From JAVZCJ01 sp964532175 (GTDB lineage: Archaea > Thermoproteota > Nitrososphaeria_A > Caldarchaeales > JAVZCJ01): a DNA stretch of 18,855 nt. Position 1 is the first letter of the stretch, and the number at the start of each line of letters is the position of its first letter. A model generated the notes under the pieces. That model worked only from the letters and a program-made list of their open reading frames with translations, was not told the DNA's origin and ran no database searches. The stretch spans positions 1 through 18,855 of the forward strand of contig CAZHGP010000026.1 in NCBI GenBank assembly GCA_964532175.1. The letters are read 5' to 3'. Below, one piece after another: positions 7,557-15,271 of this stretch. Position numbers and translations under genes: made by a program.

Positions 7557-8582
7557 TTATTTATTTAATATAACTATTTTTAAGCATTCTTTATTTTCTT
7601 TAGCTAATTTTATAGCTTCATTAACTTGATTCAATTTAAATTTATGAGTTATAAGCTCTTTTGCTTTTATTCTATTTGATAATATAAGATTAAGAGCCAT
7701 TCTTGTTTCTATATGAGAAGTTGAATAAGATGGAATTAATGATATTTCTGAGAAAAAAATATCATGAATAGATAATGGTAAAATTTCATTTGGATTTATT
7801 GGAGCAAAAGCTAAAATCATTCCACCTTTCCTACAAATTTTAAAAGCTTCTAAATAAGCATTTATATTCGGAGCTGTAACTATTACAACATCTGCCCCTC
7901 TATTATCACTATTTTCTTTTATAATTTTTACAGGGTCTTCTTCATGATAGTTTATAATAATATCTGCACCAAATTTTTTAGCAATTTCTAATCTATATTT
8001 AATAGAATCAATAACTATGATTGTGCTAACACTATAAATTTTTGATAATTGTGTGAAAATAATTCCACTTGGTCCTGCACCAATTATTGCTATAACATCT
8101 CCTGGCTTAACATTGCATTTCATCATCCCTTTTATACAACATGCTATGGGCTCTATTAATGTAGCTTCTTCAAAAGATAATTTATCTGGAATTTTAATAG
8201 TATCTATTTCTAAATTTTCTGCTGGAACTCTAAAATATTCTGCAAATCCTCCTGGGTCTATATGTGTTTCTCTAAATTTTGGACACACTGTAAAGCTTCC
8301 ATGAGTACAATAATGACATATTAAACATGAAACATGATGATGAACAAAAACTTTATCATACAATTGAAATTTTTTAACTTTTTCTCCTTTCTCAATTATT
8401 ATACCTGAAGGTTCATGCCCTAAAACCAAAGGTGCTCTTTTTTCAAGATACCAATCCATTAAATCCGATCCGCATATTCCACATGCTTTCATTTCAATTA
8501 ATACTTCATTTTCTTTTATAATTGGTTTAGGATAATCTTCATAACGAATATCGTTTGGACCATAATACATAGCTACTTTCAA
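7557..8582 (-). CDS. Zinc-dependent medium-chain dehydrogenase, second paralogue
   Basis: 341 aa. The catalytic zinc ligands are C37 (GICGSD), H56/E57 (GHEPSG) and E144 (IEPIACC). The structural zinc cysteines are C86, C89, C92 and C100. The nucleotide fold has GAGPSG (168-173) and D192, suggesting NAD. Three histidines (81-83) precede the structural site, unlike the neighbour. It is clearly divergent from the downstream gene, so the pair are not recent copies and probably act on different substrates or steps. The start is a TTG at 8582 with a GGTGA site 6 nt upstream; the first in-frame ATG (residue 5) has no such spacing. It is first in the two-gene unit and divergent from the E1 alpha gene, with which it shares a 65-bp promoter region. 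Confidence 0.87.
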   Translation of the reverse strand: MKVAMYYGPNDIRYEDYPKPIIKENEVLIEMKACGICGSDLMDWYLEKRAPLVLGHEPSGIIIEKGEKVKKFQLYDKVFVHHHVSCLICHYCTHGSFTVCPKFRETHIDPGGFAEYFRVPAENLEIDTIKIPDKLSFEEATLIEPIACCIKGMMKCNVKPGDVIAIIGAGPSGIIFTQLSKIYSVSTIIVIDSIKYRLEIAKKFGADIIINYHEEDPVKIIKENSDNRGADVVIVTAPNINAYLEAFKICRKGGMILAFAPINPNEILPLSIHDIFFSEISLIPSYSTSHIETRMALNLILSNRIKAKELITHKFKLNQVNEAIKLAKENKECLKIVILNK

Positions 8583-8611
8583 TATTCTTCACCATTATTC
8601 TTATTAAAAGC

Positions 8612-8624
8612 TTATTTATAAAAA
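8612..8624. promoter_or_regulatory. Shared, near-symmetric TATA element between divergent operons
   Basis: The 65-bp spacer contains TTATTTATAAAAA, whose core TTTATAAA is self-complementary. It lies about 31 nt upstream of the E1 alpha ATG (8648) and about 36 nt upstream of the dehydrogenase TTG (8582), so it can act as box A in both directions. No second equally good TATA box fits in the spacer. Confidence 0.45.
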
Positions 8625-8647
8625 GTTATTATCTTTTTTGAAGAAAA

Positions 8648-9673
8648 ATGTCCATAATTAAAATTGAAACTTTAAAAAATGAAGAATATTCTTCTTATGG
8701 AATTTCTAAAGAAAAATTAAAAGATATGCTTAGAAAAATTTTACTTATAAGATATTTTGAAGAAAAAGTTGAAGAACTTTTTCTTATAAAAGGATTGCTT
8801 ATAGGTCCTGCTCATCTTTGTTTTGGAGGAGAAGCTTCAGCTGTAGGAGTAATTTCAGCTTTAGATAATGAAGATATAATTTTAAGCAATCATAGAGGTC
8901 ATGGTCATGCATTAGCAAAAGGAATATCTCCAAAAAATATTATGGCTGAACTTTTTGGTAAAATAACTGGAACATGTAAAGGTTTAAGCGGCTCGATGCA
9001 TGTTTGTATAGATATTAATAAAGGAGCTTTATATTCTTCAGCAATTGTTGCAAGTAATATTCCTATTGCAGTTGGGGTTGGATATGCTCTTAAAAGAATG
9101 AATGATAAGCGTATTGTTGCATGCTTTTTTGGAGATGGTGGAACAAATACTGGAGCATTTCATGAAGGCTTAAATATGGCTAGCATACTTAAAGTTCCAG
9201 TAATATTTGTATGTGAAAATAATCAATATGGAATGTCTATTCCTATTTCTCAAGTTTTAGCAGCTAAAAGCATAGCTGAAAGAGTTTATTATGGCTATAG
9301 AATTAGAACATATGTTGTTGATGGAATGGATGTATTAGCAACTTATAAAGCTACTAAATTAGCTATTGAATATACTCGTAAAGAAAAAACTCCATCATTT
9401 ATTGAAGCTATAATGTATCGTTTAAAAGGGCATGGAGTATATGATAAAGCTGAATATAGACCTAAAGAAGAAGCTGAGAAATGGTGGGAAAAAGACCCTG
9501 TTAAATTATTTTCAGAAAGATTGTTAAATGAAAATATCATTTCAGAAAAAGAATTAAATAAAATGAACGAAGAGATTAAAAAAGAAATAGAAGAAGCAAT
9601 TGATTTTGCATTAAAAAGTGAAATTTTCCCATTTGATGAATTGTATAAATTAGTTTATTCAAGTGAATATTAA
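8648..9673 (+). CDS. 2-oxoacid/acetoin dehydrogenase E1 component, alpha subunit
   Basis: 341 aa, the thiamine-diphosphate-binding alpha subunit of an E1 heterotetramer. The ThDP motif is complete: GDGG at 162-165 and NN at 191-192. The blocks HRGHGHALAKG (82-92), AELFGKITG (100-108) and GLSGSMH (112-118) are very close to AcoA of acetoin dehydrogenases, but also to pyruvate and branched-chain E1 alpha, so the substrate is open. It decarboxylates or cleaves the substrate and passes the acyl group to lipoyl-E2. No strong ribosome site precedes the ATG; the leader from the shared TATA box is very short. The stop codon TAA overlaps the E1 beta start by one base. First gene of a four-gene operon. 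Confidence 0.9.
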   Translation: MSIIKIETLKNEEYSSYGISKEKLKDMLRKILLIRYFEEKVEELFLIKGLLIGPAHLCFGGEASAVGVISALDNEDIILSNHRGHGHALAKGISPKNIMAELFGKITGTCKGLSGSMHVCIDINKGALYSSAIVASNIPIAVGVGYALKRMNDKRIVACFFGDGGTNTGAFHEGLNMASILKVPVIFVCENNQYGMSIPISQVLAAKSIAERVYYGYRIRTYVVDGMDVLATYKATKLAIEYTRKEKTPSFIEAIMYRLKGHGVYDKAEYRPKEEAEKWWEKDPVKLFSERLLNENIISEKELNKMNEEIKKEIEEAIDFALKSEIFPFDELYKLVYSSEY

Positions 9674-10656
9674 TGAGAGAATTATCATATGCAGAAGCTT
9701 TAAGAGAAGCTATTAGAGAAGAAATGCTAAAAAATCCTAAAGTAATTATTTTTGGAGAAGATATTGGAAAATATGGTGGAGCATATAAAGTTACTAGAGG
9801 CTTATTAGAAGAATTTGGACCTGAAAGAGTAATAGATACTCCTATATCAGAAGCTGCAATAGTAGGATTTGGAATAGGTTTAGCAATAATGGGATTTAAA
9901 CCAATAGCTGAAATAATGTATATGGACTTTATTCCTATTGCTATCGAACAAATATTAAATCATGCTGCTAAAATACATTTTATGAGTGGTGGACAATTAA
10001 AAGTTCCATTAGTTATTAGAACACAATATAGTTTAGGCAGAGCTCATGGTTCTCAACATTCTCAATTTTTCCCATCATGGTTTATGAATATTCCAGGATT
10101 ATTAGTAGCTTTACCTTCTACACCTTATGATGCAAAAGGATTATTAAAAACTGCCATGAAATTAGAAGATCCAGTTTTATTCATAGAATGTTGCTTATTA
10201 TATCATAGACTCAAAGGTCCTGTACCTGAAGAAGAATATACTATACCTTTTGGAAAAGCAGATATAAAAAGAGAAGGAGAAGATTTAACAATTGTAGCAA
10301 TTTCAAGAATGGTGCATGAAGCATTAATTGCTGCAGAAAAATTAAGCAAAGAAGGAATTAATGCTGAAGTTATAGATCCAAGAACATTAAATCCATTTGA
10401 TAAAGAAACCATAATTAATTCTATTAAAAAAACTGGTAAATTAATAATTGCTTCAGATGATCATAAAAGAGCTGGAGTAAGTAGTGAAATAGCTGCTATT
10501 ATAGCTGAAGAAGCAATAGATTATCTTGATGCTCCTATAATTAGAATATGCTCACCAGATATTCCAATTCCTTTCTCTCCTCAACTTGAGAAAAAATTTA
10601 TGAGGAGCAGTGAAGATATAATTTTTGCTACTAAGAAAATACTTGGTGAAATTTAA
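9673..10656 (+). CDS. 2-oxoacid/acetoin dehydrogenase E1 component, beta subunit
   Basis: 327 aa, the usual length for the separate beta subunit. The N-terminal block FGEDIGKYGGAYKVTRGL (27-44) and DTPISE (55-60) are diagnostic; E60 is the conserved glutamate that activates the thiamine ring. The pyrimidine-binding half includes RTQYSLGRAHGSQHSQ (about 116-131). The C-terminal transketolase-like domain begins around residue 190. It pairs with the alpha subunit encoded immediately upstream (start and stop share one base), so equal production is expected. The stop codon again overlaps the next start (TAATG), coupling it to the unrecognised membrane protein. Confidence 0.92.
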   Translation: MRELSYAEALREAIREEMLKNPKVIIFGEDIGKYGGAYKVTRGLLEEFGPERVIDTPISEAAIVGFGIGLAIMGFKPIAEIMYMDFIPIAIEQILNHAAKIHFMSGGQLKVPLVIRTQYSLGRAHGSQHSQFFPSWFMNIPGLLVALPSTPYDAKGLLKTAMKLEDPVLFIECCLLYHRLKGPVPEEEYTIPFGKADIKREGEDLTIVAISRMVHEALIAAEKLSKEGINAEVIDPRTLNPFDKETIINSIKKTGKLIIASDDHKRAGVSSEIAAIIAEEAIDYLDAPIIRICSPDIPIPFSPQLEKKFMRSSEDIIFATKKILGEI

Positions 10657-11132
10657 TGAAAAAAATTATTATATATAGTGCATTATTATTAATAGTAGTT
10701 TTAATAATTGCAGCTTTTATTCTATTTTTCTATAAAAAAACTGAATTAGAATTAAAACCAGAAATAAAAATGGAATATTTAGGAAGGAAAATAGATACAA
10801 CAGGATGGATAATTATAAAACCATCTCCTATGAGTCTTGGTATGAGTATTTCAAAAGATAATTTTAATGTGAAACCTGAAGATGAAATAGAAATAAAGAT
10901 ACATGCTTGGATTTTTCAACCTGTAAAAGGAGAAACTAAAAATTTCATTTTTGAAATTTATAGAGAATCTAATAAAATAGGAGAATTTAATTTTCCAATA
11001 GAGCATGAAGGAATTTATTATGAAGGAGCATTCAAATTAATAATAAAAGCACCATCAATAGAAGGAGAATATAATTATAGCATAATTTGGGAAGGTATGA
11101 AAGCTTTTTTTAAAATAATAGTTAAAAAATGA
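10656..11132 (+). CDS. Unrecognised membrane-anchored protein inside the E1-E2 operon
   Basis: 158 aa, no family recognised. Residues 5-25 form one strong hydrophobic helix after MKK, which is either a membrane anchor or an uncleaved signal sequence. No lipobox cysteine is present. The rest (about 30-158) is made of alternating beta-strand-like segments with no cysteines, histidine clusters or catalytic motifs. Its spacing resembles an Ig-like/FN3-type sandwich (inference). With the basic N-terminus inside, this domain would face outward, but YKK directly after the helix makes topology ambiguous. It starts in a TAATG overlap with E1 beta and ends 24 bp before E2, so it belongs to the operon. 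Such a gene is not a known part of 2-oxoacid dehydrogenase operons. Confidence 0.7.
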   Translation: MKKIIIYSALLLIVVLIIAAFILFFYKKTELELKPEIKMEYLGRKIDTTGWIIIKPSPMSLGMSISKDNFNVKPEDEIEIKIHAWIFQPVKGETKNFIFEIYRESNKIGEFNFPIEHEGIYYEGAFKLIIKAPSIEGEYNYSIIWEGMKAFFKIIVKK

Positions 11133-11156
11133 TGAAAAATTAGAGATGTAATATAT

Positions 11157-12278
11157 ATGGAAAAAATATATCTTCCAAGATTTGATGCAGTAATGGAAAA
11201 TGGTATAATCGAATGGATTAAAAAAGAAGGGGATAAAGTTAAAAAAGATGAACCTATTGCTCGAGTAGAAGGAGAAAAAACAATTTTTGAAATAAAATCT
11301 CCTATAGATGGAGTAATTCATAAAATATTTTTCCCAAATAAAGCTGTAGTTCCAGTAGGAGAAGTTATTGCAATAATTGCTAAACCAAATGAAAAAATTG
11401 TTGAAAAAGAATATATTGAAAAAAGAGAAGAAATAATTAAAGCAACTCCTAAAGCTAAAAAAATTGCTAAACAATATGGTATAGATTTATCTAAAATAAT
11501 TGGAACAGGACCTGAAGGTAGAATAACAGAATCTGATGTTTTAAAATTTATTGAAGAATCAAAAGTTAAATCAGTTAAACCATCCATTGAATTTGCTCCA
11601 AAAATTTTAGAAAAAATTCCAATAAAAGGTATTAGAAAAGCTATTTCTGAAAGACTTACTTATAGTTATAAGAATATTCCTTCAGCTTCTTTAATTATGG
11701 ATATCGAAGTAGATAATCTATTAAAGTTTCATGAAGAATTTGAAAAAAAGCATGGAAAAGAAATTTCATTTACAGCAATAATTGCTAAAGCTGTAGCTGA
11801 AGCATTAAAAAAACATAGAATATTAAATTCTTCATTCGAAGAAAATGAAATAAAAATTTTTGAAGATATAAATATATCAATAGCAATCAATACTCCAAAT
11901 GGATTGCTTGCTCCAACAATATTAAATGCTGATAAAAAGAGTATTATAGAATTATCTAATGAAATTAGAAGATTAAATGATAAAGCTATTAAAGGAGAAT
12001 TATCTCCTGAAGAAGCTTTTGGAGGAACTTTTACAATATCTAATCTAGGGCCTTATGATATAGATGTTTTTATTCCAATAATAAATCCTCCTCAATCAGC
12101 TATTCTAGGAATAGGAAAAATTGTAAAAAAACCAATAATTGAAAATAATGAAATAATTATTAAATCCATTATGTCTTTATGTTTAGTATTTGATCATAGA
12201 GTAATAGATGGAGCTCCTGCTGCTAATTTCTTAAAAACTCTTAAAGAATATTTAGAAAATCCACAATTACTTCTTTAA
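11157..12278 (+). CDS. Dihydrolipoyl acyltransferase (E2) of a 2-oxoacid/acetoin dehydrogenase complex
   Basis: 373 aa with three domains in the usual order. The lipoyl domain spans 1-77, with K41 in VEGEKTIFE as the lipoylation site (most relatives have ETDKA there). The peripheral-subunit-binding domain is about 95-132 (TPKAKKIAKQYGIDL, GTGPEGRI). The catalytic acyltransferase domain runs from about 150 to 373, with the active-site motif DHRVIDG (H347, D351). There is a single lipoyl domain and short linkers. It transfers the acyl group from E1 to coenzyme A. The peripheral-subunit-binding domain implies it docks an E3 dihydrolipoamide dehydrogenase, yet none is encoded here; E3 and the lipoate-attaching enzyme must be elsewhere. 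The ribosome site is weak (GAGATG). Confidence 0.92.
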   Translation: MEKIYLPRFDAVMENGIIEWIKKEGDKVKKDEPIARVEGEKTIFEIKSPIDGVIHKIFFPNKAVVPVGEVIAIIAKPNEKIVEKEYIEKREEIIKATPKAKKIAKQYGIDLSKIIGTGPEGRITESDVLKFIEESKVKSVKPSIEFAPKILEKIPIKGIRKAISERLTYSYKNIPSASLIMDIEVDNLLKFHEEFEKKHGKEISFTAIIAKAVAEALKKHRILNSSFEENEIKIFEDINISIAINTPNGLLAPTILNADKKSIIELSNEIRRLNDKAIKGELSPEEAFGGTFTISNLGPYDIDVFIPIINPPQSAILGIGKIVKKPIIENNEIIIKSIMSLCLVFDHRVIDGAPAANFLKTLKEYLENPQLLL

Positions 12279-12298
12279 TTCTTATTTTATAATTTTTT
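12279..12298 (+). terminator. T-rich terminator between converging E2 and htpX
   Basis: The 18-bp space after the E2 stop, running into the last codons of the converging htpX, is a T-rich run ending in six T residues. It fits an oligo-T terminator for the plus-strand operon. Confidence 0.33.
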
Positions 12299-13163
12299 AA
12301 TAGTTTCCTAATTTTTCTGCAATTTGTTTTAATCTAGCTATTCTTTTTTCTACAGATGGATGGGTTGAGAATAATTCTATTATGTCTCTTCCACTTAATG
12401 GATTAACTATCCATAAATGACTTGTAGCAGGATTTAATTCTATTCCTCTTGGAAGTCTAGCTAATCTTTGAATTTTTAATAATGCATTTGCTAATGAAAG
12501 TGGTTTTCCAGTTAAATATGCTGCAGATTCATCAGCTTTATATTCTCTACTTCTTGATATTGAAAGTTGAATTATTGTTGCTGCTATAGGAATTAGTATT
12601 AATGAAAGTAATGCTAATAAAGCATTTCCTTCTCTTTCTCTATCTCTTGAACTGCCAAGTATTAATCCCCATCTGCCCATATATGCAATATAGCTTATAG
12701 CTCCAGCTATAGTTGCAGCCATTGCTGAAATAAGAGTATCTCTATTCTTTATATGTGATAATTCATGTCCAATAACTCCTTCTAATTCATCCTCACTTAA
12801 ATTATTAAGTAAAGATTTTGTTACAGCTACAACTCCATTTTTTGGATTTCTGCCAGTAGCAAATGCGTTTGGAATAGGCAAATTTACTATAGCAACTTTA
12901 GGCTTTGGTATTCCTGCTTTAGAAGCAGCTCTTTCAACTATCTCATGTAATTCAGGAGCTTCATTTTGAGAAACAATTTTAGCACCTGTCATTAATAAAA
13001 CAATTTTATCTGAGAAATAGTATGTTAAGAAATTAAATATGAATGATAGAATTAAAGCTCCTTGCATAAATGCTATTGGGTTTCCGAAATAGCTGCCTAC
13101 TACAAACCCTATTGCTAATAATAATAAAGTCATTAAAGTCATTAATCCTAATTCACGAAACAT
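12297..13163 (-). CDS. htpX: Membrane zinc metalloprotease HtpX (M48B)
   Basis: 288 aa, normal length. The zinc site is HELSH (H133, E134, H137) with the third ligand E207 in SREYKADESA, the M48 signature. Membrane helices are at about 5-25, 32-50, 143-165 and 182-202. The protein degrades damaged membrane proteins with its active site on the cytoplasmic face. The NPIPNAF-like segment (LPIPNAFATG, 95-104) is also conserved in HtpX. The ATG at 13163 follows an AGGGTG ribosome site at 5-nt spacing. An inverted repeat over the promoter suggests regulation. It is convergent with E2 and divergent from ftr across 186 bp. Confidence 0.93.
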   Translation of the reverse strand: MFRELGLMTLMTLLLLAIGFVVGSYFGNPIAFMQGALILSFIFNFLTYYFSDKIVLLMTGAKIVSQNEAPELHEIVERAASKAGIPKPKVAIVNLPIPNAFATGRNPKNGVVAVTKSLLNNLSEDELEGVIGHELSHIKNRDTLISAMAATIAGAISYIAYMGRWGLILGSSRDREREGNALLALLSLILIPIAATIIQLSISRSREYKADESAAYLTGKPLSLANALLKIQRLARLPRGIELNPATSHLWIVNPLSGRDIIELFSTHPSVEKRIARLKQIAEKLGNY

Positions 13164-13186
13164 TTTTTCACCCTAAAAGAAATATT

Positions 13187-13206
13187 AAATATCAAAGCTG
13201 ATATTT
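13187..13206 (-). promoter_or_regulatory. Perfect inverted repeat over the htpX promoter (candidate operator)
   Basis: AAATATCA, four bases, then TGATATTT: a perfect 8-bp inverted repeat. Read on the minus strand, its upstream arm overlaps the only good htpX box A (TTTAAATATC, near 13200-13209), and the rest covers the expected transcription start region. A dimeric repressor bound here would block htpX. The repeat is AT-rich, so chance is possible. Confidence 0.4.
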
Positions 13207-13310
13207 AAACTTTAAAATTTCATAATATTTCATTTTATTTCATTATAAGAATAAAAAGGGTTTTTTGGTTTTTTCTTTAAGATTTTTAAAAAACAAAAAT
13301 GTTAAATTAT

Positions 13311-13320
13311 TTTAAATATA
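13311..13320 (+). promoter_or_regulatory. TATA box of the ftr gene
   Basis: TTTAAATATA centred about 34 nt upstream of the ATG at 13350, identical to the cupin box A. A GGGTGGTC ribosome site (13340-13347) lies only about 3 nt before the ATG, unusually close. A second TATA-like stretch (13329-13338) is too near to the start to be used for this ATG. Confidence 0.42.
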
Positions 13321-13349
13321 ATAAAATAAGTATAAAATAGGGTGGTCGT

Positions 13350-14249
13350 ATGTTTAGAATAAATAATGTTGAAATAGAAGATACATTTGCAGAAATGTTT
13401 CCTATGTGGGCTTCAAGAATATTAATAACTGCTAAAAATGAATATTGGGCTTTAACTTCTGCAAGAGCAGCTACAGGATTTGGTACATCTATAATAATGT
13501 CTCCTGCAGAAGCTGGAATTGAAAGAATAGTCAAACCTAATGAAACACCTGATGGAAGACCTGGAGTAATAATTCAAATTTATCATAGAACCAGAATTGA
13601 ATTAAAAGCTCAAATGATTTTTAGAATTGGACAATGTATTTTAACATGTCCAACAACTAGAGCATTTGATGCTTTACCTGATGCAAAAAGAAAATTGAAA
13701 ATAGGCTCAGCTGTTAGGAAATTTGGAGATGGCTTTGAAATTAAAGATAAATTTAATGGAAGAGAAGTTTGGAGAATACCTGTAATGGAAGGAGAATTTA
13801 TGATCGAAAATCTTTTTGGAGCAACTAAAGCAATTGCTGGAGGAAACTTCTTGATACTTGCAGAAAATAGTGAAAGTGGATTAGAAGCAGCTGAAAAATC
13901 TGTTGAAGCAATAAATAATTCTGGAGCAAAAGTTATTTTATCTTTTCCAGGAGGAATATGCAGATCAGGTTCTAAAGTTGGTTCTTTGAAATATAAATTG
14001 CCAGCTTCAACAAATCATTTATTCTGCCCAGCTATAAAAGATAAAGTTAAAGAAACATTGCTTCCTAAGAATGTTAATTGTGTATATGAAATTGTTATAA
14101 ATGGTTTAACTCTTGATGATATAAAGAAAGCTATGGCTGAAGGAATTAAAGCTGCTATAAAAGTTCCTGGAGTAGTAAGAATTACTGCTGCTAATTATGG
14201 TGGAAAACTTGGACCTTATAAAGCATTTTTAAAAGAAATACTTTCTTAA
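13350..14249 (+). CDS. ftr: Formylmethanofuran--tetrahydromethanopterin N-formyltransferase
   Basis: 299 aa, matching the usual length of about 297-300. The opening INNVEIEDTFAEMFPMWASR, the block TARAATGFGTSIIMSPAEAGIE (with S in place of T in this copy) and the C-terminal FPGGICRSGSKVGS and VKVPGVVRITAANYGGKLG are typical of Ftr. It moves a formyl group between methanofuran and tetrahydromethanopterin, the second step of the archaeal C1 pathway, and runs in either direction. It is cytoplasmic and typically oligomeric. No other C1 genes are next to it, so it is not in a methanogenesis cluster. Alone it does not show methanogenesis; it occurs also in methylotrophic, sulfate-reducing and acetogenic-type archaea. 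It converges on the epimerase gene with only 4 bp between them. Confidence 0.96.
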   Translation: MFRINNVEIEDTFAEMFPMWASRILITAKNEYWALTSARAATGFGTSIIMSPAEAGIERIVKPNETPDGRPGVIIQIYHRTRIELKAQMIFRIGQCILTCPTTRAFDALPDAKRKLKIGSAVRKFGDGFEIKDKFNGREVWRIPVMEGEFMIENLFGATKAIAGGNFLILAENSESGLEAAEKSVEAINNSGAKVILSFPGGICRSGSKVGSLKYKLPASTNHLFCPAIKDKVKETLLPKNVNCVYEIVINGLTLDDIKKAMAEGIKAAIKVPGVVRITAANYGGKLGPYKAFLKEILS

Positions 14250-14253
14250 TTTT

Positions 14254-15222
14254 TCATTTTATTTCTCTCAAGATTTGCTTCGTTGCTATTTTTACAGCTT
14301 CTTTACTATTATACTTTGGTTGCCATCCCAATTTTTTTATTTTTGAAATATCTAAAAGCATAGTTTTAACATCTCCTATCCATCCTCTTCCTCCATTAAC
14401 CCCTCCAGTATAAATAAATTCTACATTTTTTAAATTCATTTCATTTATTATAATTTCAGCTATTTCTTTTACTGTAATATAGTCTTCTGATCCTATATTA
14501 TAAATTTCGATTTTTTCATAAGATTTTTCTAAACCAATTAGCATAGCTTCTATACATTCATTTACTAATAAATATGACTTTTTTTGAGTACCATCACCTA
14601 AAATTTCAAGTTTTCTTGGATTATTTTTAAGTTTATTTATAAAATCCCATATTACTCCATGTTTACACCTTGATCCAATTATATTTGCTAAACGATAAAT
14701 TATTCCTTTTAAATTAAACATATTACAATATGCTGAAATTAATGCCTCACATGCAAGCTTTGAGCTTCCATACATTGAAATTGGTATTAATGGAGCATAA
14801 TCTTCAGGAGTAGGGATTTTTTTAGCTTCTCCATAAATTGTTGAAGTTGATGTAAAAACAATTGTTTTTACTGTTTTACTTTTTCTTATTTCTTCTAAAA
14901 CATTGTATGTAGCAATGATATTTTGATTAAAATCTATGCTTGTATCTATTGCTCCAATTCTTACTTCAGGATTTGCTGCTAAATGAAAAACTACTTCACA
15001 ATCTTTTATAGCTTTTCTTATATCTTCTGGATTTAAACAATCTCCTTTAATAAAATTAAATTTTTGATTTTTAATCCATTTAGAAATATTTTCTATATAG
15101 CCTTTACTAAGATTATCTAAAACATTTATTATCGCACCATTTTCCATTAATTTATCAACTAAATGGCTTCCAATAAATCCTGCTCCTCCAGTAATTGCAA
15201 TTTTAATATTTTTATAATTCAT
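14254..15222 (-). CDS. NAD-dependent nucleotide-sugar epimerase/dehydratase (GalE-like)
   Basis: 322 aa, an extended short-chain dehydrogenase. The NAD motif GGAGFIGSH (12-20) follows a first strand, D36 ends strand 2 (VLDNLSKG), and the catalytic residues are S125-S127 (FTSTSTIYG), Y151 and K155 (YGSSK). GRGWIGDVKTMLLDISKIKKLGW (about 274-296) is the typical C-terminal nucleotide-sugar-binding part. Archaeal relatives act as UDP-glucose 4-epimerases or UDP-glucuronate decarboxylase-like enzymes, feeding glycoprotein or exopolysaccharide synthesis. The exact sugar is unknown. It lies 49 bp behind the ABC permease on the same strand. A T-rich stretch with a TATA-like core and a GAGAGG ribosome site in that gap would allow separate expression, so functional linkage to the transporter is not certain. 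Confidence 0.87.
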   Translation of the reverse strand: MNYKNIKIAITGGAGFIGSHLVDKLMENGAIINVLDNLSKGYIENISKWIKNQKFNFIKGDCLNPEDIRKAIKDCEVVFHLAANPEVRIGAIDTSIDFNQNIIATYNVLEEIRKSKTVKTIVFTSTSTIYGEAKKIPTPEDYAPLIPISMYGSSKLACEALISAYCNMFNLKGIIYRLANIIGSRCKHGVIWDFINKLKNNPRKLEILGDGTQKKSYLLVNECIEAMLIGLEKSYEKIEIYNIGSEDYITVKEIAEIIINEMNLKNVEFIYTGGVNGGRGWIGDVKTMLLDISKIKKLGWQPKYNSKEAVKIATKQILREIK

Positions 15223-15271
15223 ACTTTTCCTCTCTTAAAATAAAATATTTTAGTTTTTAGACTTCTAAAAT

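Noticed and set aside
8053..8304. 83-aa plus-strand open frame
   Set aside because: Antisense to the second zinc dehydrogenase, including its NAD-binding and zinc motifs.
11055..11474. 139-aa minus-strand open frame rich in F, N, Y and S
   Set aside because: It lies opposite the end of the membrane protein and the start of E2; its composition is the mirror image of A/T-rich coding sequence, with no ribosome site.
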